Source: Deferribacteraceae bacterium UBA6799 (lineage in GTDB: Bacteria; Chrysiogenota; Deferribacteres; Deferribacterales; Geovibrionaceae). From it: 64,000 nucleotides of DNA. Numbering within the stretch: the stretch's first letter is position 1; every line of letters starts with the position of its first letter. Both the position numbers and the translations under genes were made by a program. The stretch lies in assembly GCA_002452335.1 (NCBI GenBank), contig DKFJ01000005.1, positions 156,972-220,971 of the forward strand, in the 5' to 3' direction. Shown piece after piece: positions 1 through 7,605 of this stretch. A model generated the notes under the pieces. The model ran no database searches. It was given only the letters and a program-made list of their open reading frames with translations, and was not told the DNA's origin.

Positions 1-151
1 CGGTGGTGCCCTCCTGCCCCTCCATGAAGATTATCTGCTTTTTGTCCACTGTTCTGTGGCGGCAGAGATTCTCCAGAACCTTTATCAGATCAGGGTCGGA
101 CGAGCCGAAAAATCCGGTAGCGAATTGTTTTACTGCTTCAGTTTTATTCAT
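1..151 (-). CDS. Crp/Fnr-family transcriptional regulator, N-terminal part (cut by window edge)
   Basis: The first 50 residues are visible, from an ATG that lies 19 bases after the napH stop. The segment ends in IIFMEGQEGTT, which fits the first beta-strands of the cyclic-nucleotide-binding fold of Crp/Fnr regulators (pattern IFxEGdxg). The helix-turn-helix part lies outside the window. Its position at the end of the nap operon suggests co-transcription with napH and a role in controlling nitrate or nitric-oxide respiration; that role is inferred from position. No cysteine cluster typical of the Fnr N-terminus is seen in the visible part, so a Dnr/NnrR- or Crp-like member is as likely as a true Fnr. 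Confidence 0.6.
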   Translation of the reverse strand, partial: MNKTEAVKQFATGFFGSSDPDLIKVLENLCRHRTVDKKQIIFMEGQEGTT

Positions 152-170
152 AGGCAATTATAGCCTATGA

Positions 171-971
171 TTACCTGAATGTAAATTTCAGCGTATCTTT
201 TTTTCTGTTGTCCGGGCAGGCGTCCACACAGTCACCGCAGTTGTTGCAGTGACCGGATTCCCCCATCGTCATGGGGTTGATCATCATAGGACATGTGCGC
301 ACACAGGTCAGACAGTTGCTGCATTCGTCCGCCACCTTGCGCACGGTCATTCCCCTCTTCATCCTGAAGAAGGACAAAAATGTTCCAGTGGGGCAGAACA
401 GCCTGCACCACCAGCGGTAATAGAACAGCTCCAGAAAGACCAGAACCGCCACAAAGACAAGCTCGAAGGTGACGTAGCCGAATTTCACCAGCACCAGCGC
501 CTGTGAGCTGATAATGCCGGGGGCGGATATCAGGTTAAGGATCGGAACGCCGATCACGCTCATAACCAGCAGACCGACCAGCAGAAACAGATATCTGTAT
601 TTCGCCTGTTTATGAGGATAGCTGTCTGTATACTGAGGTTTAAAAGGCTTCATCCTCATCAGCTTCCTCAGTTTTTCCATCATCTCCGCTATGAAGTAAT
701 ACGGGCAGAACCAGCTGCACCACACACGCCCCAGCAGGAGCATCAGGGCGATGGGAATGATAAGAGAGCCGATCATATATGGATTGATAGTTCCGGACGC
801 CAGCATGGACTGAAACACCGCCAGAGGGTCCGCTATGGCGGCATCGCCTATATCCATCGAGTAAAAAGTGCCTTTTATGAAATAAAGCTCAAACACATTG
901 AGCAGAGGTATCAGAAATATAGCTATAAGTGTGGCTGTCTGGGCTATGCGCCTGAATGTTTTTATTTTCAT
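171..971 (-). CDS. napH: Quinol dehydrogenase membrane component NapH
   Basis: NapH passes electrons from membrane quinol, with NapG, toward the periplasmic nitrate reductase. The protein has about four membrane segments, two cysteine motifs at the membrane edge (WCSWFCP and WCRLFCP), and two C-terminal [4Fe-4S] ferredoxin motifs (CSNCLTCVRTCP and CNNCGDCVDACP). That is the standard NapH/NosR-like layout, and about 266 residues is a usual length. I chose the ATG at 971 because it overlaps the napG stop as ATGA. A GTG at 983 in the same frame would add four residues. It is the last structural gene of the nap operon, followed by the Crp/Fnr regulator. Confidence 0.9.
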   Translation of the reverse strand: MKIKTFRRIAQTATLIAIFLIPLLNVFELYFIKGTFYSMDIGDAAIADPLAVFQSMLASGTINPYMIGSLIIPIALMLLLGRVWCSWFCPYYFIAEMMEKLRKLMRMKPFKPQYTDSYPHKQAKYRYLFLLVGLLVMSVIGVPILNLISAPGIISSQALVLVKFGYVTFELVFVAVLVFLELFYYRWWCRLFCPTGTFLSFFRMKRGMTVRKVADECSNCLTCVRTCPMMINPMTMGESGHCNNCGDCVDACPDNRKKDTLKFTFR

Positions 972-1738
972 TGGTTCTGCCACTCGTCTTTTGTTTCGTA
1001 TAGTTCCATATTGTACTCAAAATCGGGCTTGGCGTCCGATCCGTCTATCTTCTGTTTCTGGTTCAGCAGCTCTTCGCCGTGGAGAGCTCCTTCCGGTTTT
1101 TTCTCATCCTGCGCCTGAACTCTGTGTTTTCGTCCGTAGAATCCCGCCTTCTCCTCTATGGGCATGCCCTCCGGATATATCACTATGGATTTTTTCGGAG
1201 TGGAGGGGCATTTTTCGGCGCAGATGCCGCATCCGGTGCATTTGTCGGTTATCACGGGGAGGATGAATTTTTCCAGCACTATGGCGCTGTCGGTATATGG
1301 GCAGACGTTGTAACAGGTGCTGCAAAGCTGGGCAGTGCCGGACATGGACACGCCCTCCATCTCGTCCTTATAATATTTAAAATTAAGACAGGTGTCCTGA
1401 TTTATCACCGCCAGTCCCATTCGCACATCCTGCCCCTCCGTCAGACGGGGATTCAGGGCACCTGTGGGACAAACTTTCATACAGCGCATGCAGAGATAGC
1501 ACGCCTTATCATCCGGAAAAACATACGGTGTGCCTATCTGGAGCTTTTCATACAGATCGGCTCTGCGTATAGAGTCGTATGGACACACCTCGATGCATCT
1601 GGCGCACCTGATGCACAGCTCCATGAACATCTCTTCATCAACCGCTCCGGGCGGGCGGAGCCTGTTTTTTTTAAAATAATTCTTGAACGGATTACTGTTT
1701 AAGAGATTCTCAAACATCTCCGTAAATTTGTTTCTCAT
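968..1738 (-). CDS. napG: Ferredoxin-type protein NapG (no recognisable Tat leader)
   Basis: This iron-sulfur partner of NapH carries four cysteine clusters: CIRCARCIEVCP near residue 42, CYLCMRCMKVCP near 81, a CSTCYNVCP group near 138, and CTGCGICAEKCP near 167. The RLRPPGA block before the first cluster is typical of NapG. Known NapG proteins begin with a twin-arginine signal. Here the sequence starts with MRNKFTEMFENLLNSN and reaches the RPPGA block within about 32 residues, with no RR motif or hydrophobic segment. No in-frame upstream start restores a leader, since the napD stop is only eight bases away. The protein may be cytoplasmic, or exported by another route. Its stop overlaps the napH ATG. 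Confidence 0.88.
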   Translation of the reverse strand: MRNKFTEMFENLLNSNPFKNYFKKNRLRPPGAVDEEMFMELCIRCARCIEVCPYDSIRRADLYEKLQIGTPYVFPDDKACYLCMRCMKVCPTGALNPRLTEGQDVRMGLAVINQDTCLNFKYYKDEMEGVSMSGTAQLCSTCYNVCPYTDSAIVLEKFILPVITDKCTGCGICAEKCPSTPKKSIVIYPEGMPIEEKAGFYGRKHRVQAQDEKKPEGALHGEELLNQKQKIDGSDAKPDFEYNMELYETKDEWQNQ

Positions 1739-1746
1739 ACTCTATT

Positions 1747-2064
1747 TTAACCGTTAAAATCCTTTTTTCTCGAGCTTTTTGAAAAGCCGTCCAGCGAAGG
1801 AACTTTTCTGCCCTGAAGAATCTCCTCCACCTCATCCTCGAAATGGAAAATATGATGAGCTATCTCCAGTATCTCGTCATACTCCTTAAGCTCACGGCAC
1901 AGGTCTTCCAGCTCTCTGTCGCCCTCGGTCTCTATGGCTATCACTATCTGTTTTCTGTCGTCAGAAACGGCAAAGACCTCTATCTGCTCATATTTTTTAA
2001 GTGTCTCTTTCGCTGTACCGCAGTTTTCCGGCTCCACATAAACAACGCTTCCTGAATATATCAT
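1747..2064 (-). CDS. napD: NapD-like chaperone for NapA
   Basis: NapD proteins are small cytoplasmic chaperones that bind the Tat signal of NapA and hold back export until cofactor is loaded. The 105-residue product starts MIYSGSVVYVEPE, has the beta-alpha-beta pattern of the family, and has an acidic second half. The start at 2064 is set by a good ribosome site (AAGGAG, six bases before ATG). A longer reading frame upstream would run through a terminator hairpin. The call rests on size, the opening motif and position between napA and napG, as in Desulfovibrio napCMADGH clusters. Sequence identity to known NapD is not obvious by eye. Confidence 0.7.
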   Translation of the reverse strand: MIYSGSVVYVEPENCGTAKETLKKYEQIEVFAVSDDRKQIVIAIETEGDRELEDLCRELKEYDEILEIAHHIFHFEDEVEEILQGRKVPSLDGFSKSSRKKDFNG

Positions 2065-2081
2065 GTATGTCTCCTTAAAAC

Positions 2082-2113
2082 AAAAAAAGCGCCCCGTCCG
2101 AAGACAAGGGCGC
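2082..2113 (-). terminator. Intrinsic terminator between napA and napD
   Basis: Read on the minus strand, the stem GCGCCC pairs with GGGCGC. Inside it a GTC/GAC stem closes on a TTCG tetraloop, and seven T residues follow directly. It lies after the napA stop and before the napD ribosome site, so it would stop part of the transcription into napDGH. Confidence 0.8.
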
Positions 2114-2134
2114 AAAGAAGTAACTTATGCTCTC

Positions 2135-4525
2135 TTAGGAGTATTTAGAGTTTATGTCGCTGATTATATACTTTTCGGCCACATTTTTAGGACCTGAAAT
2201 CTTTTTGATCCTCACAGCGGCGATCTTGAACTCAGGTTCTTTAGAACCCTCATCCACAGCATCGTTGCAGACGAAGTTTATCATTCTGTCCATAGCCTGA
2301 TCATGCCACGGAACAAAAAGAACTCCGGGCAGAGTGCCGTTCACTATGTGCGCCGGCAGAACTGATTTTCCGCGTTTGCTTGCTACTTCCACCATATCGC
2401 CCGCCTTGATGCCGTATTTCTTAGCGTCATCGGGGTGGATCTCCAGATATCCGTTGGGGTGGGCTCTGGCTATCTCGGGGATACGCATGGTCATTGTTCC
2501 TGTGTGCCACTGCTCTATGACCCTTCCGGTGGTCAGATAGAAAGGATAGTCCGCGTCCGGAGACTCTGCCGGTCCTGCGTAGGGACGCAGGAATATATTC
2601 GCTTTGCCCTCTTTCTTTCCATCCATATAGAAGTAATATTCTCTGTCCGCCGGCACATTAATGCCGAATTTCTTCTTGAACGCCTCATGCTCAAACATGG
2701 GGTCCATTCCCTTCATATATCTCTTATCAGTGCCGGGATGGTCTGTTGACGGACAGGGCCACTGGATTCCGGCTTTCTCTTTTTTCATTCTGGAATAGGG
2801 AGCGCCGAAAAGTGTGTGGTCTGTGTCTTTTGTCACACGGATGTATTCTGTCCACGCCATCTCGTTGTTCTTCATAACATCGTCAGTGTTCCACGGGATG
2901 AGTTTTTCCAGTCCCATGCGCTTGGCTATCTGTGCGGCGATCCATATGTCCGCCTTTGCCTGACCCACAGGCTCAACGCATTTTTCTGTGAGCTGGCTTC
3001 TGCGCTCGGAGCATCCGTACACACCGCCCTTCTCATAAATGAAGGCGGCGGGAAGAACAACATCGGCAAGCTGTGTGGTTCTGGTGGGAAAAATATCTAT
3101 GGCGACCAGAAATCCGTCCTGCATGCCCTTGATATATTTATTCAGGTTGGGCAGAGACTGGGCGGGGTTGGTTGTGGATGTTATAACCGCCTTGATAGGT
3201 TTGGAAGCGTCATTTTCCGCTCCGAACTTATCAAACATCAGCATAGTGTGGAAGCCGGGTTTGGGGTCGATGGTTCCGGAGGGTATACCCCACTCTTTTT
3301 CTATGTGCGCACGCCAGGCGTCATTGTTCACCGGTTTTGTTCCGGGAAGCAGGTGGCACAGAGACCCTGTCTCACGAACGCCGCCGCAGGCATTGGGCTG
3401 ACCAGTCAGCGAGAACGAGTCGGCGCCGGGTTTAAAAAGCTGACCAGTTATCAGATGGAGGTTATGTATCAGGTTGTTCGCCCAAACGCCTCTCGTTCTC
3501 TGGTTGAGTCCCATTGTCCACAGAGACATGGACGCTCCGCTCTTGGCGAACCACTCTGCGGCCTTCTTAATGTTCTCTGCGGGACAGCGTGTCAGTTTTT
3601 CCACTTTTTCAGGGGTAAAATCTTTCAGAAACTCTTTGTATCCGGCAATGTCTGTAACATCTTTTCCATTGGTTATTCTGGTGTTTTCCAGAATGAATTT
3701 TTCGTCATGCAGGTTATTATCCAGAATATATTTCGCCATGGCATGGAAAACCGCCAGGTCTGTTCCGGGATCCACAGGCAGCCACAGGTCGGCTATCTTT
3801 GTGGTGGAAGTCTTTCTGGGTTCGCAGACGATTATCTTCACATCCGGATTCTGCATCTTGTGACGCATGATCCTGCGGAAGATGATGGGGTGACACTCGC
3901 TGGTGTTCGAGCCCACAAGAAACAGGCATTTCGACTTCTCTATGTCGGCATATGAGCCCACCGGCTCGTCAGAGCCGAATGTTGACATATATCCGCCCAC
4001 AGCGGAAGCCATACACAGACGGGGGTTGCCCTCAACCATGTTTGAGCCGAAGCCGCCCTTGAACAGTTTGTTGAATGTATAGCTCTCCTCTGTCATACAC
4101 TGACCGGAGCCGTAGTAAGCTACAGAGTCCTTGCCGTATTTCCCGTGAAAATATTTAAACTTGTCAGCCACATAGTCCAGCGCCTGATCCCAGCTGACAG
4201 TCTTGAACTTTCCGTCCTTCTGGCGGATCATGGGGGCTTTCAGCCTGTCGGGGTGGTACATGCATTTATACGCGAGGAAGCCCTTCACGCAGAGAAAGCC
4301 GAAGTTGGTCTTAGCGTCCGGATTGCCTTTGATGGCAACTACTTTTCCGCCCTTCACGCCGACATAAACACCGCAGCCTGTACCGCAGAAACGGCAGGCG
4401 CCCTTGACCCATTTATCCACAGCCTGAACAGCCTCCGCCTCCGGTGTCACGGACAGACCGATGGAAGCCGCCGCCGCTGTGGCCACTGAGGCTTTTATGA
4501 AATTTCTTCTGGTTATGTTCATCAT
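2135..4525 (-). CDS. napA: Periplasmic nitrate reductase catalytic subunit NapA
   Basis: NapA reduces nitrate to nitrite at a Mo-bis-MGD centre in the periplasm. The 796-residue protein begins with a Tat signal (TRRNFIK, then an Ala-rich hydrophobic stretch to about residue 32). The [4Fe-4S] cysteines are C44, C47, C51 and C79 (CRFCGTGC block). The likely molybdenum ligand is C171 in the RLCMAS motif, as in Nap rather than formate dehydrogenase, where Sec or Cys sits in another context. The C-terminal molybdopterin dinucleotide-binding domain is present. The first of two adjacent ATGs is chosen because AGGAG sits seven bases upstream. It follows napM by 16 bases. NapB is absent, as expected for the monomeric Desulfovibrio-type enzyme. 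Confidence 0.95.
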   Translation of the reverse strand: MMNITRRNFIKASVATAAAASIGLSVTPEAEAVQAVDKWVKGACRFCGTGCGVYVGVKGGKVVAIKGNPDAKTNFGFLCVKGFLAYKCMYHPDRLKAPMIRQKDGKFKTVSWDQALDYVADKFKYFHGKYGKDSVAYYGSGQCMTEESYTFNKLFKGGFGSNMVEGNPRLCMASAVGGYMSTFGSDEPVGSYADIEKSKCLFLVGSNTSECHPIIFRRIMRHKMQNPDVKIIVCEPRKTSTTKIADLWLPVDPGTDLAVFHAMAKYILDNNLHDEKFILENTRITNGKDVTDIAGYKEFLKDFTPEKVEKLTRCPAENIKKAAEWFAKSGASMSLWTMGLNQRTRGVWANNLIHNLHLITGQLFKPGADSFSLTGQPNACGGVRETGSLCHLLPGTKPVNNDAWRAHIEKEWGIPSGTIDPKPGFHTMLMFDKFGAENDASKPIKAVITSTTNPAQSLPNLNKYIKGMQDGFLVAIDIFPTRTTQLADVVLPAAFIYEKGGVYGCSERRSQLTEKCVEPVGQAKADIWIAAQIAKRMGLEKLIPWNTDDVMKNNEMAWTEYIRVTKDTDHTLFGAPYSRMKKEKAGIQWPCPSTDHPGTDKRYMKGMDPMFEHEAFKKKFGINVPADREYYFYMDGKKEGKANIFLRPYAGPAESPDADYPFYLTTGRVIEQWHTGTMTMRIPEIARAHPNGYLEIHPDDAKKYGIKAGDMVEVASKRGKSVLPAHIVNGTLPGVLFVPWHDQAMDRMINFVCNDAVDEGSKEPEFKIAAVRIKKISGPKNVAEKYIISDINSKYS

Positions 4526-4541
4526 ATTCTATCTCCTGACC

Positions 4542-4916
4542 TTACTTGACATCTGTGGGGTTATAGTCGTGCGCTTTGTGGATGGTGAAATTATGCGCCT
4601 TGTGGCAGGTTGCGCAGGATGTTGCCGGCGATGTATTGTTATCCACCTGAAGAGCGTGACAGCCCTGACATGTGTCGTTTGTGGGTGTTTTTACAAAGTT
4701 TTTCTCGTCACCGTGACATACCTGACATTTCACACCGACAAAACCGTGAGCGCTGTGCTCCCACTGCTGTGCTATTTCAGGTGTCACGTCAGCGTGACAT
4801 TCCATACAGTCCTGTGAGCCCATTTTTTCAGGATGAACTGACTTGCCTTTCGCATATGCGCCAGCGAAAGCAAGGAGCATCATCATGATAACAAAAACCA
4901 TAACTTTTTTAGCCAT
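4542..4916 (-). CDS. napM: Tetraheme cytochrome c NapM
   Basis: The 124-residue protein has a signal peptide (MAKKVMVFVIMMMLL, likely cut after AYA) and four CxxCH heme sites: CMECH, CQVCH, CQGCH and CATCH. A small tetraheme cytochrome directly before napA matches NapM of the napCMADGH clusters of sulfate reducers, where it is thought to carry electrons between the quinol module and NapA. No napC is present nearby, so NapG/NapH are the likely electron donors. The ATG is preceded by GGAGG at five bases. A large hairpin and a small membrane-peptide gene lie upstream. Confidence 0.88.
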   Translation of the reverse strand: MAKKVMVFVIMMMLLAFAGAYAKGKSVHPEKMGSQDCMECHADVTPEIAQQWEHSAHGFVGVKCQVCHGDEKNFVKTPTNDTCQGCHALQVDNNTSPATSCATCHKAHNFTIHKAHDYNPTDVK

Positions 4917-4972
4917 ACATACCTCCGTATATAAAACACATTGAATTTGTCTCTTTTCCAGCCTTTAAACCG

Positions 4973-5004
4973 TTTCGAGCCGCGCATTCATGCGCGGCTC
5001 GAAA
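4973..5004. promoter_or_regulatory. Perfect 14-bp inverted repeat in the nap leader
   Basis: TTTCGAGCCGCGCA is repeated as its exact complement after a four-base TTCA loop. It lies between the small peptide gene and napM, about 57 bases before the napM start. There is no T-run on the minus strand, so it is not a standard terminator. It could be an RNA processing or stability element, a translational control, or a protein site. Confidence 0.7.
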
Positions 5005-5041
5005 GAGGTTGAATCTATTGCTGCAGGTTGTCATTGCCTTT

Positions 5042-5122
5042 TCATATCGCGCGCAAAGCGGCGAAACATACAAAAACGAATATCGAAGCGTATACCGGCA
5101 CAAGCCACGGAATCCTTGTCAT
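5042..5122 (-). CDS. Small single-span membrane peptide heading the nap operon (26 aa)
   Basis: The reading frame starts MTRIPWLVPVYASIFVFV and ends ALRAI before a TGA. A strong ribosome site (GGAGG, five bases before the ATG) argues that it is translated. The product is a charged N-terminus, one hydrophobic span of about 18 residues and a short basic tail. It resembles in type, not in recognisable sequence, the small membrane proteins NapE and NapL-like peptides found in other nap operons. It lies on the same strand as napM, with the large hairpin between them. The function is unknown. A leader peptide or an interaction partner of NapH/NapM is possible. Confidence 0.55.
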   Translation of the reverse strand: MTRIPWLVPVYASIFVFVCFAALRAI

Positions 5123-5234
5123 ATCTGCCTCCGCTTTATTCCTATAATTAAGGATACCTCTATTTTTGTAAAACGGGCATTAAGGTTGTAAGGTACATGT
5201 AAAAGATGTAAATACTGTTGACTCCCGCTGGAGG

Positions 5235-5263
5235 TTGCCTGAAATTGACTTGAGGGTTATAAT
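5235..5263 (+). promoter_or_regulatory. Sigma70-type promoter for the FAD oxidoreductase
   Basis: TTGCCT and a perfect TATAAT are separated by 17 bases, and the -10 box ends 27 bases before the ATG. A ribosome site AAAGGGGAAG follows. The remaining 160 bases of this divergent spacer show no clear Fnr palindrome. Confidence 0.55.
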
Positions 5264-5290
5264 CACATTATTAAAACAAAGGGGAAGAAA

Positions 5291-6472
5291 ATGGCTCAAT
5301 ATGATTTCATCGTTATCGGAAGCGGCGTCAGCGGAATGACATTTGCCCAGAATATGGCGGAAAAAGGCAAAAAAATACTGGTGCTGGAATCCTCAGACCG
5401 CATAGGCGGCTGCCTGTGCACCCTGTACCATGATGATTTCTGGCTGGAGATGGGAGGACACACCATCTACAGCTCATACGCCTCATACATCGACAATATG
5501 AAGCGGGTGAATATCGTCAGCCGTTTTCTGCCCAGAGTCAAACAACCCTTTAAGATGCTGACGGAGAAAGGACTGCTCCCCATCACCAAAGTTCTCAACA
5601 AAACAGAGCTGATGATGAACGGGGTTAAGCTCTTCTTCTCGAAAAAAGAGGGAAAGACCGTCCGTGAATATTATTCGTCTTTTCTTGGAAAAGGCAACTA
5701 CGAGAGCATGTTCCGCCCTATGATACAGGCGGTGATATCTCAGGAGGGATCCGATTTTCCCGCTGATATGATGCTGAAAAAGCGCCCGAAAGATAAATCT
5801 ATGCCCCGCAGTTTTACTATTTTCGGCGGGATGAACCATTACATACAAAAAGCCGCCGGAAATGAGAATATCACCGTAAAGACCTCATGCGGCGCCAAAC
5901 ATATAACTGTGGAAAACGGCATCTACACAGTGACATCCGAGAGCGGCGATATCTTCTCCGCTGAAAACGTCACGCTGGCATGCGCTCCGGCAGCCGCTGG
6001 AAAACTTCTTTCTGAAATTTCATCCGAATTATCCGCCCTGCTCTGTCAGATACCCTCCGCCAGAGTGGAGAGCATGGGTGTCATCGTGAATAAGGCAGAC
6101 ATAGCGCTGGACACACTCAGCTTCATCGTGGCGCAGGAGGCCGATTTCACCTCCGTGGTATCCAGAGACGTGGTGCGTGATGAAAAATACAGAGGATTCG
6201 CCTTTCACTTCAAACCGGACAGACTGACAGACGACCAGAAACTGGAAGCGGCGGAAAATATCCTCGGCGTGTCCAAACACGCTTTTGTAAAGACAGATAC
6301 CGTGACACACCTGAGCCCCACACTGGGTAAAGGACACGAAGATATAGTTAAGCTGATCGATAAAAAGCTGAAAGAAGCCAAAGGCGTCTACATCACAGGC
6401 AACTATTTCGGCGGGCTCGCCATAGAGGACTGCGTCGTCAGAAGCAGAGCAGAGGCGGACAGAGCTCTTTAG
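5291..6472 (+). CDS. FAD-dependent oxidoreductase, protoporphyrinogen oxidase/amine oxidase family
   Basis: The N-terminus is a Rossmann FAD site: GSGVSG at residues 10-15, an acidic residue at the end of beta-2 (E33), and a DRIGG motif near 37. The C-terminus carries the typical second FAD contact region (TGNYFGGLAIEDCV). At 393 residues it fits the protoporphyrinogen oxidase, phytoene desaturase or amine-oxidase group. The substrate cannot be read from the sequence. A heme-pathway role (HemG/HemY-like) would suit a cytochrome-rich organism, but no heme genes are adjacent. It is transcribed away from the nap operon, and its stop overlaps the convergent HxlR gene stop by a few bases. Confidence 0.75.
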   Translation: MAQYDFIVIGSGVSGMTFAQNMAEKGKKILVLESSDRIGGCLCTLYHDDFWLEMGGHTIYSSYASYIDNMKRVNIVSRFLPRVKQPFKMLTEKGLLPITKVLNKTELMMNGVKLFFSKKEGKTVREYYSSFLGKGNYESMFRPMIQAVISQEGSDFPADMMLKKRPKDKSMPRSFTIFGGMNHYIQKAAGNENITVKTSCGAKHITVENGIYTVTSESGDIFSAENVTLACAPAAAGKLLSEISSELSALLCQIPSARVESMGVIVNKADIALDTLSFIVAQEADFTSVVSRDVVRDEKYRGFAFHFKPDRLTDDQKLEAAENILGVSKHAFVKTDTVTHLSPTLGKGHEDIVKLIDKKLKEAKGVYITGNYFGGLAIEDCVVRSRAEADRAL

Positions 6473-6876
6473 ACTGTAGCAGTCTTATCGTCAGGCTGTT
6501 CGTATCCCGCATCGGCGAATTTTTCTGTAGCGCCCATGTATTTTTCGTATTCAACGCCCCAGTCACGCATGCGGTTGAGTATGGGAAACAGTTTTTCAGC
6601 TATATCAGTCAGCCTGTATTCCACCTTGGGCGGTATCTGGTTGTATATCTTTTTACTTATCAGTCTGTCTGTCTCCAGCTCTTTCAGCTGTTTAGACAGC
6701 ATTCTCTCGGTTATCTCCGGCATAGACCTCTTCAGCTCGCTAAACCTCATAACGCCTGTCTCGGCCAGATGATAGACTATAATAGCCTTCCACTTTCCCG
6801 ATAAAAGGCACATTGCCAGCTCAAAATAACATTTATATCTGTTTCCGTTTATCTCTTTGGTCTTACAGCTTCCCAT
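6469..6876 (-). CDS. HxlR-family transcriptional regulator
   Basis: The 135-residue protein matches the winged-helix HxlR family: a conserved early cysteine (C16), then LLSGKWKAIIVYHL, MRFSELKRSMPEITERMLSK and a wing with KVEYRLTD. HxlR members such as YodB and HypR sense electrophiles or disulfide stress through that cysteine and often control a divergent reductase. Here the divergent gene is an Fe-S flavoprotein, which fits that pattern. A spaced inverted repeat lies between them. The C-terminal tail past the wing is ordinary in length. Confidence 0.88.
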   Translation of the reverse strand: MGSCKTKEINGNRYKCYFELAMCLLSGKWKAIIVYHLAETGVMRFSELKRSMPEITERMLSKQLKELETDRLISKKIYNQIPPKVEYRLTDIAEKLFPILNRMRDWGVEYEKYMGATEKFADAGYEQPDDKTATV

Positions 6877-6901
6877 ACATTTCCTTCACTATACTTTTTG
6901 T

Positions 6902-6928
6902 AAGTACATGCACTTTTTTACCGTACTT
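6902..6928. promoter_or_regulatory. Candidate HxlR operator
   Basis: AAGTAC and its complement GTACTT stand 15 bases apart in the 110-base spacer between the HxlR gene and the divergent flavoprotein gene. Spaced inverted repeats of this kind are the usual targets of HxlR dimers. Assignment is by position and symmetry only. Confidence 0.4.
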
Positions 6929-6986
6929 GCTTTTATTATAGTAGTGGTTTATTTATTATTAGCAAGCATAAAAAAAGGAGGCGCTA

Positions 6987-7604
6987 ATGTACGCTATCGC
7001 TATCAACGGAAGCCCCAGAAACGGCGGCAACACAGAGATCCTGCTGAACACCGTCATCAAAGGGCTCAATAACAACGGATGGGAAACAGAATATGTCCGC
7101 ATAGGCGGCAAACCTTTCAGAGGATGCATGGCATGCGGAAGCTGTTTTAAGACAAAAGACCTGAAATGCGCTCTGGGGGCGGACGGTTTTAACGATATAT
7201 TCGAAAAAATGGCAAAGGCTGACGCTGTTATCATAGGCTCGCCAACCTATTTCGCCGATGTAACGGCAGAGACCAAAGGTCTGCTGGACAGGATGGGATA
7301 TGTTTCCATGGCGAACGGCAACGTTCTGAAAGGCAAGGTAGGAACGGCTGTGGTAGCTGTGCGCAGAGGCGGAGCAATACACGCCTTTGACACGATAAAC
7401 CATACCCTGCACCTTTCCCGTATGCTGGTTCCCGGGTCAACCTATTGGAATTTCGCTTTCGGCAGGGGCAAAGGCGAAGTGAGCGAGGACGCAGAGGGGA
7501 TCGCCAACATGGCGCACCTGGCGGAAGTGATAGACTGGCTGGCTAAAGCCGTTAAACCAGTTATGGACAGCTATCCGGAAACAGGAAAGTCCTGCGCCGA
7601 ATAG
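6987..7604 (+). CDS. Flavodoxin-fold NAD(P)H-dependent FMN reductase / Fe-S flavoprotein
   Basis: The start MYAIAINGSPRNGGNTE is the FMN phosphate-binding loop of the FMN-reductase fold. A cysteine cluster follows near residues 47-62 (CMACGSC, then another Cys), as in iron-sulfur flavoproteins that bind a [4Fe-4S] cluster in this loop. GSPTYFADVTAETK is the second conserved FMN-binding segment. The protein likely transfers electrons to quinones, nitro compounds or ferredoxin partners. The true substrate is unknown. AAGGAGG stands five bases before the ATG. It is divergent from the HxlR regulator, which probably controls it. Confidence 0.82.
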   Translation: MYAIAINGSPRNGGNTEILLNTVIKGLNNNGWETEYVRIGGKPFRGCMACGSCFKTKDLKCALGADGFNDIFEKMAKADAVIIGSPTYFADVTAETKGLLDRMGYVSMANGNVLKGKVGTAVVAVRRGGAIHAFDTINHTLHLSRMLVPGSTYWNFAFGRGKGEVSEDAEGIANMAHLAEVIDWLAKAVKPVMDSYPETGKSCAE

Positions 7605-7605
7605 G

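Noticed and set aside
2816..3955. A 379-residue plus-strand frame
   Set aside because: It lies antisense within napA, which is certain from its motifs; no recognisable domain is present.
2135..4525. Selenocysteine in NapA, given the selenium gene mnmH
   Set aside because: The molybdenum ligand position is Cys and there is no in-frame TGA, so NapA is not a selenoprotein here.
4973..5004. Terminator for the small peptide gene
   Set aside because: The stem has no T-run on either strand, so it is listed as a regulatory dyad instead.
4909..5103. A 64-residue minus-strand frame before napM
   Set aside because: It runs through the perfect hairpin in another frame, has no ribosome site, and conflicts with the better-supported 26-residue peptide.
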